Source: an uncultured SAR116 cluster alpha proteobacterium (GTDB lineage: Bacteria; Pseudomonadota; Alphaproteobacteria; Puniceispirillales; Marisalimonadaceae). From it: 46,938 nucleotides of DNA. Made by a program: the position numbers and the translations under genes. Each line of letters opens with the position of its first letter. Position 1 is the first letter of the stretch. Under the pieces are notes generated by a model. That model worked only from the letters and a program-made list of their open reading frames with translations. It searched no databases and was not told the origin of the DNA. Shown here piece by piece: positions 16,825 to 25,911 of the stretch. The DNA is taken from positions 1-46,938 of the forward strand of contig CACBXG010000010.1 in assembly GCA_902543145.1 (NCBI GenBank). Reading direction: 5' to 3'.

Positions 16825-18063
16825 ATGGGTAGTTTTTATCAAAATGGTATAGTTGCAAATTTACATGATTTTTCATATGGAACATCTTTGAAAGGAAATT
16901 ATACAAAAATAGAAAATGACTTAATGAAATTTTCCAAAGATAACCCGATGGAATTAATTCTTCCATGTTTGTTTTCTGAGATAAGCGGTAAGGCTCTACC
17001 CAAAATTATTGATGAAATTAATAAGACTAAATTTTTAAATCATATAGTCATAGGTTTAGATAGGGCAAACAAAAATCAATACAAAGAAACTTCTAACTTC
17101 TTTAAAAACTTAAAAACACCTCATTCCATTCTTTGGAATGATGGACCAAGATTAATGGAACTTGATAATGAATTAAAAGAAAAAGGTTTGTCACCTAAAG
17201 AATTTGGTAAGGGTAGAAATGTTTGGTTTTGCATTGGCATGACCCTAGCTAGGGGTAAGGCGGAATCTATTGCTTTACATGATTGTGATATCTTAACCTA
17301 CGAAAAATCTTTGTTAGCAAAACTTTTTTATCCTGTAGCTAATCCAGTTTTTAATTTTCAGTTTTGCAAGGGATATTACCCTCGAGTTGCAGATGGAAAA
17401 ATGAACGGAAGAGTTTCTCGTTTACTTGTTTTTCCTTTACTTCTTGCAATGGAAAAGACAATTGGTCGAAGTGAATATTTAGATTTTATGAAATCTTTCC
17501 GATATCCCTTAGCAGGAGAATTTTCTTTTAGAAGAAACTTGTTACCAAGACTAAGAATTCCTTCTGATTGGGGCTTAGAGATTGGTGTGTTGTCTGAAAT
17601 GCAACGAAATCATGCTAGCAATAGAATATGCCAAGTTGATTTGGCTCAGAAATATGACCATAAACATCAAGACCTTTCAGAAGATGATGATAATGCAGGA
17701 CTTTCAAGAATGTCTATCGACATTACAAAGGCGTTAATAAGAAAACTTGCAACTCAAGGAAATATTTTTACTCTAGAGACATTCAGAAGTATTAAAGCAA
17801 CTTATTATAGGGCGGCACTTGATATGATAGATATATATAGAAGTGATGCACAGATGAATGATTTAAATTATGATTCCCATATTGAAGAAAAAACTGTGGA
17901 GTTATTTGCTTTAAATATAATGAAGGCTGGGGAAACTTTTTTTGAAAACCCAATGGAGACACCGTTTATTCCTACGTGGAATAGGGTTTTAAGTGCCATA
18001 CCAGATTTTTTAGATAGATTTAAATTTAGTGTTGAATTAGATAATGAAGATGTCAGAAATTAA
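16825..18063 (+). CDS. gpgS: Glucosyl-3-phosphoglycerate synthase (GT81)
   Basis: A 412-residue GT-A glycosyltransferase. LHDCDILTYEKSL near residues 151-163 holds the metal-binding DxD-type pair (Asp153 and Asp155). A GKGRNVWFCIGMTLARGKAE stretch before it and GLEIGVLSEMQRN later are typical of GpgS. It transfers glucose from an NDP-glucose to 3-phosphoglycerate, the first step of glucosylglycerate synthesis. The ribosome site GAGGG lies within the end of the preceding phosphatase gene, and the 3' end overlaps the phosphorylase gene by 20 bases, so all three are co-translated. N-terminal MGSFYQNG starts directly at the ATG. Confidence 0.88.
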   Translation: MGSFYQNGIVANLHDFSYGTSLKGNYTKIENDLMKFSKDNPMELILPCLFSEISGKALPKIIDEINKTKFLNHIVIGLDRANKNQYKETSNFFKNLKTPHSILWNDGPRLMELDNELKEKGLSPKEFGKGRNVWFCIGMTLARGKAESIALHDCDILTYEKSLLAKLFYPVANPVFNFQFCKGYYPRVADGKMNGRVSRLLVFPLLLAMEKTIGRSEYLDFMKSFRYPLAGEFSFRRNLLPRLRIPSDWGLEIGVLSEMQRNHASNRICQVDLAQKYDHKHQDLSEDDDNAGLSRMSIDITKALIRKLATQGNIFTLETFRSIKATYYRAALDMIDIYRSDAQMNDLNYDSHIEEKTVELFALNIMKAGETFFENPMETPFIPTWNRVLSAIPDFLDRFKFSVELDNEDVRN

Positions 18064-19813
18064 ATTTAAACAAGATATTAATTTAGATATTTTAAAAAGA
18101 TTAAACTATATTTATGAAACAATAATTTCTAAAGAAGAAACTTTAGAGTATTCCAAAAAAATTAATAGACTTATTAATCATTATAAAAAAACGGAATTTA
18201 AAACTGAAACAAAAGATTCATGGTCTGAAAACACAATATTATTAATCACATATGCAGACAGTATTAGTAAAGGTATATCAGGAAAAAGTCTTCACAACTT
18301 TGGAGAATTTTATAAAAAGTACCTTAAAAAATTTATAAATAGTATTCATTTCCTTCCATTTTACCCATCAAGCGGTGATGGTGGTTTTTCTGTCAAAAAT
18401 CATTTTGAAGTTGATGAAACCTATGGAGCATGGGAAGATATCAAAGTATTATCAAAAAATGCTAAAATAATGGTCGATTTGGTTTTAAATCACGCATCTT
18501 CCGAAGGTCAATGGTTTAAAAATTTTTTAAAAGAAAAAAGACCTGGAAAAAATTATTTTTATATTGTTGATAAAGATTATGACTGTAGTAATGTTGTAAG
18601 ACCGCGTGACCATAATCTTCTTTCAGAAATAAAAATCTTAAATAAAAATAAATTTTTATGGTGTACTTTTAGTCATCATCAAATTGATTTGAATTTTAAA
18701 AATCCTGAAGTTTTATTAGAATTTATTGACCTAATACTTAGACTAGCATCCTATGGTATTAAAATCTTTCGATTAGATGCAGTTGCTTTTATTTGGAAAA
18801 AAACTGGAACAACTTGTCTTAATCTGCCTCAAACTCACGAAATAATTAAATTATTAAGAGATATTGTAGATCAATTAGAGAAAGATATTATAATTGTTAC
18901 TGAAACGAATTTACCCAAACAAGAAAATTTAAGTTATTTTGGTAAAAATGATGAGGCTCACTGGGTATATAACTTTTCATTACCACCTTTAATTATAAAT
19001 ACTTTTTTATTTGAGGATTCAAAAGCTCTTACAAAATGGAGTATGAAAATGCCGCCTGCTCAAATAGGAAACGCCTATCTTAACTTTATTGCATCACATG
19101 ATGGTATTGGAATGAGACCTGCTGAAGGTGTGTTAACTGATAAAGAAATAAAAAAAATGCTTCAGAGGCTTAAGAAAAATGGAAGCCAGTTTTCAATGAG
19201 AAAACTATCTAATGGTGAAGAAAAAGTATATGAAGCTAATATTTCATTATTTGACGCTCTAAAATTCACTGATAATGATGAAAAAGGAAGATTTGACTTA
19301 AAAAGATTTATTGCCGCTCATTGCATAATTTTAGCAATTGAAGGAGTACCAGCTTTTTATTTTAATTCATTGTTTGCAACAAAAAATGATAATAAAGCCT
19401 TTGATAGTACTGGCATTAAAAGAAACCTGAATAGATATAAGTGGGATTATTCATCTCTAGTTAATTTAATAAATAAAAAAGATAGTGTTGAGTATAACAG
19501 TTATCATGCATTTAAAAATATTATTTCTATAAGAAAAGCCCAGCCTGCTTTTCATCCAAACGCAACTCAATTTACTCTTAATTTAGATAATAATATTTTT
19601 TCTGTTTGGAGACAGAGTAGAGACAGAAAGCAGAGCATTTTTGCTTTAACAAATGTGTCCTCAAAAACTGTAAAAGTTAATAGTAACCAGATTAATTTAA
19701 TTGATAATGAACAATGGTTTGATTTATTAAGCCCAAATGAAAAAATAACAGATGGGCAATTTATAAAACTGAATCCATATCAAACTGTATGGATTACAAA
19801 TTTTAAAGTATAA
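18044..19813 (+). CDS. ggaP: GH13_18 sugar phosphorylase, probably glucosylglycerate phosphorylase
   Basis: A 589-residue sucrose-phosphorylase-like glycoside hydrolase family 13 protein. FLPFYPSSGDGGFSV at 103-117, DLVLNHAS at 145-152, nucleophile Asp245 in FRLDAVAF, acid/base Glu288 in VTETN, and SHDGIGMR later mark the (beta/alpha)8 active site. Members next to GpgS genes, and the E. coli YcjM branch, cleave glucosylglycerate with phosphate to glucose-1-phosphate and glycerate; sucrose or glucosylglycerol are alternatives. It overlaps gpgS by 20 bases and is last in the operon, giving synthesis and breakdown in one transcript. The released glycerate could enter glycolysis through the glycerate kinase at 11110. 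The start may be ATG 18044 or 18050. Confidence 0.83.
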   Translation: MKMSEIKFKQDINLDILKRLNYIYETIISKEETLEYSKKINRLINHYKKTEFKTETKDSWSENTILLITYADSISKGISGKSLHNFGEFYKKYLKKFINSIHFLPFYPSSGDGGFSVKNHFEVDETYGAWEDIKVLSKNAKIMVDLVLNHASSEGQWFKNFLKEKRPGKNYFYIVDKDYDCSNVVRPRDHNLLSEIKILNKNKFLWCTFSHHQIDLNFKNPEVLLEFIDLILRLASYGIKIFRLDAVAFIWKKTGTTCLNLPQTHEIIKLLRDIVDQLEKDIIIVTETNLPKQENLSYFGKNDEAHWVYNFSLPPLIINTFLFEDSKALTKWSMKMPPAQIGNAYLNFIASHDGIGMRPAEGVLTDKEIKKMLQRLKKNGSQFSMRKLSNGEEKVYEANISLFDALKFTDNDEKGRFDLKRFIAAHCIILAIEGVPAFYFNSLFATKNDNKAFDSTGIKRNLNRYKWDYSSLVNLINKKDSVEYNSYHAFKNIISIRKAQPAFHPNATQFTLNLDNNIFSVWRQSRDRKQSIFALTNVSSKTVKVNSNQINLIDNEQWFDLLSPNEKITDGQFIKLNPYQTVWITNFKV

Positions 19814-19822
19814 AATTTAATA

Positions 19823-20443
19823 TTAATTTAAGGACAATCCACCTTGTTCATTTAGAAAAGATGTTATTGAGTTTACACCAGTATTATTTCTCATCTGACC
19901 AAAAACATAAGGTAATTTATCTCTAGCTTTTTCAACATCATTTTTCATTTTATCAAGATCAACGCCAACATGTGGTGCAAGATCTGTTTTGTTTACAAGC
20001 AAAAAATCTGATTTTGTAATAGCAGGCCCTCCTTTTCTAGGAATATCACCTCCCATTCCTACATCAATTACATAAATAGATAAATCTACCAATTCAGGGC
20101 TAAAAGTAGCAGCTAAATTATCACCTCCTGATTCAATTAATATTAATTCTAAGTCAGGAAACTTTTCTTTTAATTCATCGACTGCTAACAAATTAATTGA
20201 AGCATCTTCCCTAATAGCTGTATGTGGACATCCACCTGTTTCAACTCCTTTAATTCTTTCCAAAGGAAGTGCCTGTGCTTTCATTAGATATTCTGCATCC
20301 TCAATTGTATAAATATCATTAGAAATAACTGCCATAGAGACTTTTTTAGAAAGTTTTTTGCATAAAGCCTCTGTTAAACTAGTTTTCCCTGCACCTACAG
20401 GGCCTCCAATTCCTACTTTAAGTGGTCCAAAGTTATTAATCAT
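19823..20443 (-). CDS. ureG: Urease accessory GTPase UreG
   Basis: A 206-residue P-loop GTPase. GPVGAGKT at residues 14-21 is the Walker A motif. [15 protein letters not shown] follows, with the nickel-binding CPH, and [17 protein letters not shown] and [10 protein letters not shown] are family signatures. UreG delivers nickel to the urease apoprotein together with UreD and UreF, using GTP hydrolysis. It is the last gene of the seven-gene minus-strand urease operon and its ATG overlaps the ureF stop by four bases. Its stop lies ten bases from the convergent phosphorylase stop. Confidence 0.95.
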   Translation of the reverse strand: MINNFGPLKVGIGGPVGAGKTSLTEALCKKLSKKVSMAVISNDIYTIEDAEYLMKAQALPLERIKGVETGGCPHTAIREDASINLLAVDELKEKFPDLELILIESGGDNLAATFSPELVDLSIYVIDVGMGGDIPRKGGPAITKSDFLLVNKTDLAPHVGVDLDKMKNDVEKARDKLPYVFGQMRNNTGVNSITSFLNEQGGLSLN

Positions 20444-21096
20444 GTTTGATATATCCTATTATTTAATGTTTCATGATACATGCTACTTAAGTCAGACAAA
20501 AAAGCAGAACTTCCTAAATTATTGATTTGTACAATTTTATTTATGTTTGCCTGTTTTTCAATCAATGACAATAAGTTAATCAGAATTTTCTGTCCCTCGC
20601 TCTGACCTAAGGGAATATGTTTAATTCCAACGTTAATAAGATTTGATACAAAGCTTTGTAGAAAAGCAATTAATAATTTTTCTAGGGGTATTTTAAAATA
20701 TGAACCAGCTTTTCCAATAGCTATTGGATAAGCTAAATCTGTATCAATTTTATAACCCCAATTTTCTCTAATGTTTTTACAAAAAGCTTTTCCTAGATTT
20801 GAAGTTTCAATCCATCTTTCTTTAGAGGAGCAAAGAGCAAATGCAAGTTCATTCACTTCTTCACCATTATAGGCGTTGGCAAGTAAAATACTGTCAGTTT
20901 TCCCAATACCATTTACAATTAAATGTTTTGTCCATTCTTCCAAACTAATTTTGTCATATACAAATTCATATTCAATTGCAGCTTCCAAACCATGAGAAAA
21001 GTTAAAGCTACCTATAGGAAAACTGGGTGAAAACCAAGAAAGTAGTAACTGATGATAATCAAAAGTTAGTTGTTTTTGTTTAATGCTTGTGTCCAT
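20440..21096 (-). CDS. ureF: Urease accessory protein UreF
   Basis: A 218-residue all-helical protein. [26 protein letters not shown] near residues 17-42 is the conserved UreF opening, and [10 protein letters not shown] near 175-185 is the conserved C-terminal turn. UreF bridges UreD and UreG in the nickel-insertion complex and is thought to gate GTP hydrolysis. It overlaps ureE by 17 bases upstream and ureG by four bases downstream, which implies coupled translation in a fixed order. The length is slightly short but normal for the family. Confidence 0.93.
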   Translation of the reverse strand: MDTSIKQKQLTFDYHQLLLSWFSPSFPIGSFNFSHGLEAAIEYEFVYDKISLEEWTKHLIVNGIGKTDSILLANAYNGEEVNELAFALCSSKERWIETSNLGKAFCKNIRENWGYKIDTDLAYPIAIGKAGSYFKIPLEKLLIAFLQSFVSNLINVGIKHIPLGQSEGQKILINLLSLIEKQANINKIVQINNLGSSAFLSDLSSMYHETLNNRIYQT

Positions 21097-21520
21097 GAGT
21101 TCTACCTAAACCATACGCACCACCTTCTGGGTTAAATTCTTCTTTTACTTTTTTTACATGTCCACCCAGTTTTATGATTAAGTTTTCAATTACTTTATCA
21201 ACTTGTATTAAAAGTCTCTCATTTTCAATCTGACAAGGGATATGTCTATTACCAATATGCCAAGTTATTTTCATAAGATTATTACTTGTAATTTCTAATA
21301 GCTCCTCCTCAGCAGATTTAATTAAAATGATTGATCCATTATCAAGTAAAAATCCGTCATTTTTTTTTAAAGAAACAGTCTCTGATAAATTTACTAAAAA
21401 CCCAAAATTATTGTCAGAGACAAGCTTTTTTCTTCGAATAAACCTTTGATCATAAGTTAAGGTTATAGTATCTTCTATTTTTTTATTTTCTGGATTAACT
21501 AAAATCTTTTCTGAAATCAT
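21080..21520 (-). CDS. ureE: Urease nickel metallochaperone UreE
   Basis: A 146-residue protein with the UreE peptide-binding domain first (TLTYDQRFIRRKKLVSDN) and then the metal-binding domain (ITWHIGNRHIPCQIE near residues 84-98, whose histidine binds nickel). The C terminus [14 protein letters not shown] is a short histidine tail with three His, far smaller than the His-rich tails of Klebsiella-type UreE. It carries nickel to the activation complex. It lies eight bases after ureC and overlaps ureF by 17. Confidence 0.92.
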   Translation of the reverse strand: MISEKILVNPENKKIEDTITLTYDQRFIRRKKLVSDNNFGFLVNLSETVSLKKNDGFLLDNGSIILIKSAEEELLEITSNNLMKITWHIGNRHIPCQIENERLLIQVDKVIENLIIKLGGHVKKVKEEFNPEGGAYGLGRTHGHKH

Positions 21521-21528
21521 TATTTTCT

Positions 21529-23238
21529 CTAAAATAAAAAATATCTCTGAGCCATAGGTAATTCTGTAGCTGGCTCGCAGGTAAGAATTTCCCCATCAGC
21601 TGTAACCTCATATGTTTCAGGATCAACTGAAATATCTGGGCAATAATTATTATAAACCATATCTTTTTTTGAGATATCTCTTGTTTTCTCCACCGCAACA
21701 GTATTTTTAGCAAGTTCTAATGAATCTAAACTTCCAGATTCAATAGAATCTTTACTTACAAAAGTAATTGAAGATGTCTCTAGGGACCTTCCATAAGAAG
21801 AAAACATTGGTCTTGTATACACAGGTTGTGGAGTTGGAATTGATGCGTTAGGATCACCCATTTGAGCACAAGCAATGCTTCCACCAAGCATCACAATCTC
21901 TGGCTTTACTCCAAAAAAAGCTGGATCCCATATCACAATATCAGCTCTTTTACCTTCAGTTATTGAACCTATATGTTTAGATAGACCGTGAGTTATAGCT
22001 GGATTAATTGTATATTTAGCTACATATCTTTTAACTCTAACATTATCATTATCACCTTTTTCTTCTTGTAGACGACCTCGTTGAACTTTCATTTTGTGAG
22101 CTGTTTGCCAAGTTCTGATAATAACTTCTCCAACCCTTCCCATTGCTTGACTGTCGGAAGCTATAATTGAAAAGGCACCTAAATCGTGGAGGATATCCTC
22201 TGCAGCTATAGTCTCTTTTCTAATCCTGCTTTCGGCAAAGGCAACGTCTTCTGGAATTGATTTATCTAAATGATGACATACCATAAGCATATCCAAATGC
22301 TCTTCTAAAGTATTAATAGTATAGGGTCTTGTTGGATTGGTTGATGATGGTATTACATTTTCATTCCCGCACACTTTAATGATATCAGGAGCATGTCCTC
22401 CACCAGCACCTTCTGTATGAAAGGCATGAATTGTTCTATTATTAATAGCTTTTATAGTATTCTCCACAAATCCACTTTCATTTAATGTATCTGTATGTAT
22501 CATTACTTGAACATCCATTTTGTCAGCTACATTTAGACAGTTATCTATAGCACCAGGAGTGGTTCCCCAATCTTCGTGTAATTTCAGTGCGCAAGCCCCA
22601 GCATTTACTTGTTCAATTAATCCCTCTGGTTTAGAAGAATTCCCTTTACCAGCAAATGCAAGATTCATAGAAAAAGCATCCGCTGATTGTATCATTTTAC
22701 CTATATGCCAAGATCCAGGTGTGCATGTTGTCGCCAATGTTCCATGAGCAGGTCCAGTACCACCTCCTAACATTGTTGTTAAACCTGAGTGGAGAGCATC
22801 ATCAATTTGTTGAGGACATACATAGTGGATGTGAGAGTCAAATCCTCCAGCTGTAATGATTTTACCTTCACCTGCGATTATTTCTGTGCCAGGTCCAATA
22901 ATAATATCAATTTTTGGTTGAGTATCAGGATTTCCAGATTTTCCAATTTTTTGAATAATACCATCTTTAATTCCAATATCGGCTTTAAATATTCCATTCA
23001 CATCAACAATCAGTGCGTTTGTAATAACAGTGTCAACGGCGCCATCTTTTCTTGTAACTTGTGACTGGCCCATACCGTCTCTAATTACTTTTCCACCGCC
23101 AAATTTTACTTCCTCGCCATAGATTGTTAAATCATTTTCAACTTCTATAAACAAGTCTGTGTCAGCCAATCTAACTTTGTCACCAGTCGTAGGGCCAAAC
23201 ATTTCTGCATATGATGATCTTGTTATTTTTGAACTCAT
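21529..23238 (-). CDS. ureC: Urease alpha subunit UreC
   Basis: A 569-residue catalytic subunit at the usual length. The nickel ligands are all present: His136 and His138 in DSHIHYV, the carbamylated Lys219 in ALKLHEDWG, His248 in MIHTDT, His274 in [15 protein letters not shown], and Asp362 in ASDSQAMGR. The flap residues Cys321 and His322 are in MVCHHLD. The enzyme hydrolyses urea to ammonia and carbamate, giving the cell nitrogen. The ATG shares one base with the ureB stop (TAATG). No residue needed for activity appears lost, so I expect an active enzyme if nickel is available. Confidence 0.97.
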   Translation of the reverse strand: MSSKITRSSYAEMFGPTTGDKVRLADTDLFIEVENDLTIYGEEVKFGGGKVIRDGMGQSQVTRKDGAVDTVITNALIVDVNGIFKADIGIKDGIIQKIGKSGNPDTQPKIDIIIGPGTEIIAGEGKIITAGGFDSHIHYVCPQQIDDALHSGLTTMLGGGTGPAHGTLATTCTPGSWHIGKMIQSADAFSMNLAFAGKGNSSKPEGLIEQVNAGACALKLHEDWGTTPGAIDNCLNVADKMDVQVMIHTDTLNESGFVENTIKAINNRTIHAFHTEGAGGGHAPDIIKVCGNENVIPSSTNPTRPYTINTLEEHLDMLMVCHHLDKSIPEDVAFAESRIRKETIAAEDILHDLGAFSIIASDSQAMGRVGEVIIRTWQTAHKMKVQRGRLQEEKGDNDNVRVKRYVAKYTINPAITHGLSKHIGSITEGKRADIVIWDPAFFGVKPEIVMLGGSIACAQMGDPNASIPTPQPVYTRPMFSSYGRSLETSSITFVSKDSIESGSLDSLELAKNTVAVEKTRDISKKDMVYNNYCPDISVDPETYEVTADGEILTCEPATELPMAQRYFLF

Positions 23239-23543
23239 TACAAGGCTCCCATAATTTTCTGATTAAACCCAAAAATATTTTTATCACCTTTGATATTGAT
23301 TAAATTTACCTCTCTTGTTTGACCTGGTTCAAAGCGAACTGCAGTTCCAGCTGCAATATCTAGTCTCATTCCTTTTGTTTTATCCCTGTCAAAAGATAAA
23401 AATTCGTTTGTTTCGTAAAAGTGATAGTGGCTACCAACTTGAATTGGTCTATCGCCTGTATTTGAAACTTTGATCTTTAAAGCATCAGAATCTTTATTTA
23501 AAACTATTTCATCAGATTTTGTAATAATTTCTCCAGGTATCAT
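23238..23543 (-). CDS. ureB: Urease beta subunit UreB
   Basis: A 101-residue subunit: MIPGEI at the start, then [21 protein letters not shown] near residues 26-46, [19 protein letters not shown] near 61-80 and a GFNQKIMG end. It packs against UreC in the trimer of trimers. It is a separate gene, as in most proteobacteria, not fused to ureA as in Helicobacter. It lies 11 bases after ureA and overlaps ureC by one base. Confidence 0.96.
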   Translation of the reverse strand: MIPGEIITKSDEIVLNKDSDALKIKVSNTGDRPIQVGSHYHFYETNEFLSFDRDKTKGMRLDIAAGTAVRFEPGQTREVNLINIKGDKNIFGFNQKIMGAL

Positions 23544-23554
23544 TTAAATCTCCA

Positions 23555-23857
23555 TTATCTTATAGGATGATGAACTGTGACTAATTTTGTGCCATCGGGA
23601 AATGTTGCTTCAACTTGAACTTCATGAATCATTTCAGGAATTCCACTCATACATTCATCCTTTTTTACAACATGAGCACCAGCTTCCATTAAGTCTGCAA
23701 CGGTGCGTCCCTCTCTAGCTCCTTCAACAACAAAATCTGAAATTAAAGCTATAGCCTCAGGGTAGTTAAGTTTAATTCCTCTACTTTTTCTACTTCTTGC
23801 AACTATTGCAGCTAAGCTAATTAAGAGTTTATCTTTTTCTCTAGGTGATAATTTCAT
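23555..23857 (-). CDS. ureA: Urease gamma subunit UreA
   Basis: A 100-residue subunit: [13 protein letters not shown] start, [11 protein letters not shown] near residues 26-36, [16 protein letters not shown] near 43-58, [20 protein letters not shown] near the C terminus. It is one of the three structural subunits. The ATG follows nine bases after ureD, and a GGAGAG-like ribosome site lies in the gap. The length is standard for bacterial UreA. Confidence 0.96.
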   Translation of the reverse strand: MKLSPREKDKLLISLAAIVARSRKSRGIKLNYPEAIALISDFVVEGAREGRTVADLMEAGAHVVKKDECMSGIPEMIHEVQVEATFPDGTKLVTVHHPIR

Positions 23858-23866
23858 GTCCTCTCC

Positions 23867-24676
23867 CTAACTGTTCCATACTTTTGGAATGTTATCATCA
23901 GCAAATATTGATAATAATTTTTTTTGTATTGATTTCAAATCATAAGCATCTTTGGCAACCATTCTGACTAAAATTTTATCATTCCATATAGAATGAGACA
24001 ACAACACTGTTTCTGAGTTTTTTAGAATTTCAGGTAAAGTATTCTCATAGGATAATAGTTTTTTTCCGTAGATAAAAATATTAGATATTGCAACTCCATC
24101 CTTAGCTGAAGCAATATTTGATAGAGTTTCTCTAATATCTCCATTTAAATTTAATGCTTCAGCGTGAATCAAATTTTTATTTACATTTATTCTCCAATTA
24201 TCATTGAAATAACCCTTTTCAAGATATTCACCCATAGCTGTTCTTCCAAATATTGTGGTTTCAGCTAATAAAAAATTTGAATTAGGATTTAAATTTACTT
24301 CAATGTTTCTATCAAAATTACAATTGTTAAATAAAATTAATTCTTGTGGTATCCAAAAAAGATTACTTGTTTCATCTACTGTCAATGAAATTTTAATTTT
24401 AGCCTTTTCATTAAATCCCTTATAAGCTCTTTCTGCAGTTTGCGTAGTTAAAAAAATTTTGGATTTATTTACAATTTCAAAATCATAAGAAAAATTATCA
24501 CCACTTGTAATTCCACCAGCAGTGTTGACTAAAACTAATTCTTTAAACTTTTGAGAAGATTTAAGGTAAAATACTTTTGCAGAACCTGATTGATAGAAGC
24601 GATTTATTTCATTATTATTTATTTTAACATCAATTTTACCGTGAGCTCTTTGAAAGGTTGCTTTTTTATTTAACAT
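23867..24676 (-). CDS. ureD: Urease accessory protein UreD (UreH)
   Basis: A 269-residue protein. LVNTAGGITSGDNFSY near residues 49-64 and TTQTAERAYKG near 77-87 are the UreD signatures, and RTAMGEYLEKGYF near 145-157 is also conserved. UreD binds the apo-urease and forms a channel that guides nickel from UreG. It is the first gene of the operon; the 51 bases upstream contain AT-rich TATAAT-like sequence but no clear -35, and there is no good Shine-Dalgarno sequence next to the ATG. No urea transporter gene is in the window. Confidence 0.92.
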   Translation of the reverse strand: MLNKKATFQRAHGKIDVKINNNEINRFYQSGSAKVFYLKSSQKFKELVLVNTAGGITSGDNFSYDFEIVNKSKIFLTTQTAERAYKGFNEKAKIKISLTVDETSNLFWIPQELILFNNCNFDRNIEVNLNPNSNFLLAETTIFGRTAMGEYLEKGYFNDNWRINVNKNLIHAEALNLNGDIRETLSNIASAKDGVAISNIFIYGKKLLSYENTLPEILKNSETVLLSHSIWNDKILVRMVAKDAYDLKSIQKKLLSIFADDNIPKVWNS

Positions 24677-24727
24677 TTATATGTTTATACCCTTCGTTAG
24701 TTTTATATTATATTTTGCTCTTTATAA

Positions 24728-25741
24728 TCATATTTTAGAATAATGAATTGTTCCACGCTCATCAACTTTACTTTTGGCTTGATTGGTTACATCTAGGTGG
24801 ATTAGATGAGCTCTTGCTTCTCCAATTGCAAAGTGCATTTGTTCATCACCAATTTTTCTATCAAAAATAATTTCAATAGAATCCATAATAGTTATATCTT
24901 TTTCATTAAGGGCATCTAATATTAAACTTAATCTATGATTATGATGTTTAATTAAGTCTTTCGCTCGTTGATCACCATTTTTAAATGGCCAATCATGACA
25001 AGGAAATACTTTTGTATCTGTTTCCATGGTTGATATTTCATTTAGATATTTAAAATAACCACCTAATCTATCATCTAATGGGTCAAAAAAATTATCAGAA
25101 ATGTTTGGTGAAATTCTAGGTAACAAAAAATCTCCTGAAAGATATAACTTTCTTTTATGATCTATTAAAGAAATATGTTCAGGTGAGTGACCAGAGTCTG
25201 TCCTAGCTATCCATAATCCATCATTAGACTCAATTTCGTATCCAGCTTTAATGATTTCAAACTCAGGTAGTTCATACACTCTATTTTTGTATAGCCTTGT
25301 TGCTGGGCCCTTAGCAAGAATATCTTCTTCACTCATTCCAGCTCTTACAAAAACATTACGAAATATTTTTGCATATTCATCATCTGGCATTGATCTAAAA
25401 GTATTGGCAGTGAATAATTCTTTTGCTGTTGTAAAACATTTAATATCTAATTTTTTTTGAAGCCAGCCTGCCATTCCAATATGATCAGGGTGATAATGTG
25501 TAATTAATAAACCCGCAAATCTTTTAGATTTTAATGGACCATTTATAAGCGCTTCCCAATGTTCTTCTGAATGTTCAGATTTTAGGCCAGCATCTAATAT
25601 TAATAGTCCCTTAGGAGTATCCATTAAAAATAAATTTACATGGTTTAATCTAAAAGGAAGCTCAAAATGTACCCAATATAAATCAGAAGCGATTTGAGTT
25701 AATTCACCAAATTTAGGTTTATCAATTTCTAGTTTCGTCAT
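24728..25741 (-). CDS. MBL-fold metallo-hydrolase
   Basis: A 337-residue metallo-beta-lactamase fold protein. THYHPDHIG at residues 81-89 supplies the metal ligands His82, His84, Asp86 and His87; further ligands are in TDSGHSPEH (histidine) and LSGDFLL (aspartate), and in the PCHDWPF segment. The C-terminal 100 residues form a helical domain seen in thioesterase-like MBL proteins of acyl-CoA gene clusters. A hydrolase acting on a thioester or ester is likely. It lies upstream of the urease operon on the same strand with a 51-base gap and could be co-transcribed, but I see no functional link. It diverges from the CoA-transferase. Confidence 0.85.
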   Translation of the reverse strand: MTKLEIDKPKFGELTQIASDLYWVHFELPFRLNHVNLFLMDTPKGLLILDAGLKSEHSEEHWEALINGPLKSKRFAGLLITHYHPDHIGMAGWLQKKLDIKCFTTAKELFTANTFRSMPDDEYAKIFRNVFVRAGMSEEDILAKGPATRLYKNRVYELPEFEIIKAGYEIESNDGLWIARTDSGHSPEHISLIDHKRKLYLSGDFLLPRISPNISDNFFDPLDDRLGGYFKYLNEISTMETDTKVFPCHDWPFKNGDQRAKDLIKHHNHRLSLILDALNEKDITIMDSIEIIFDRKIGDEQMHFAIGEARAHLIHLDVTNQAKSKVDERGTIHYSKI

Positions 25742-25850
25742 TTATTGCTCGTCAAGAATTATCGTGGTAATTTTTATTTAAGATGTTAAGAATATACATT
25801 AAATCTAAATTAGATCTAGCAAATCTAAAATAAAATTTTAAAAATGAAAA

Positions 25851-25870
25851 TATAGGGTTTTTACCGTATA
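25851..25870. promoter_or_regulatory. Imperfect palindrome, candidate operator
   Basis: TATAGGGT and ACCGTATA are inverted arms with seven of eight pairs, around TTTT. It lies 42 bases upstream of the CoA-transferase ATG in the 170-base divergent gap, where a -10/-35 region would be expected. GC pairs within otherwise very AT-rich DNA make it stand out. A TAGATCTA palindrome is also present at 25811-25818. Confidence 0.3.
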
Positions 25871-25911
25871 TTTTTCTACTAACATATAGATTAAACATTA
25901 AGAGATACATT

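Noticed and set aside
21495-21713. 72-codon minus-strand frame at the ureC/ureE junction
   Set aside because: It is an out-of-frame shadow of ureC, which is clearly identified.
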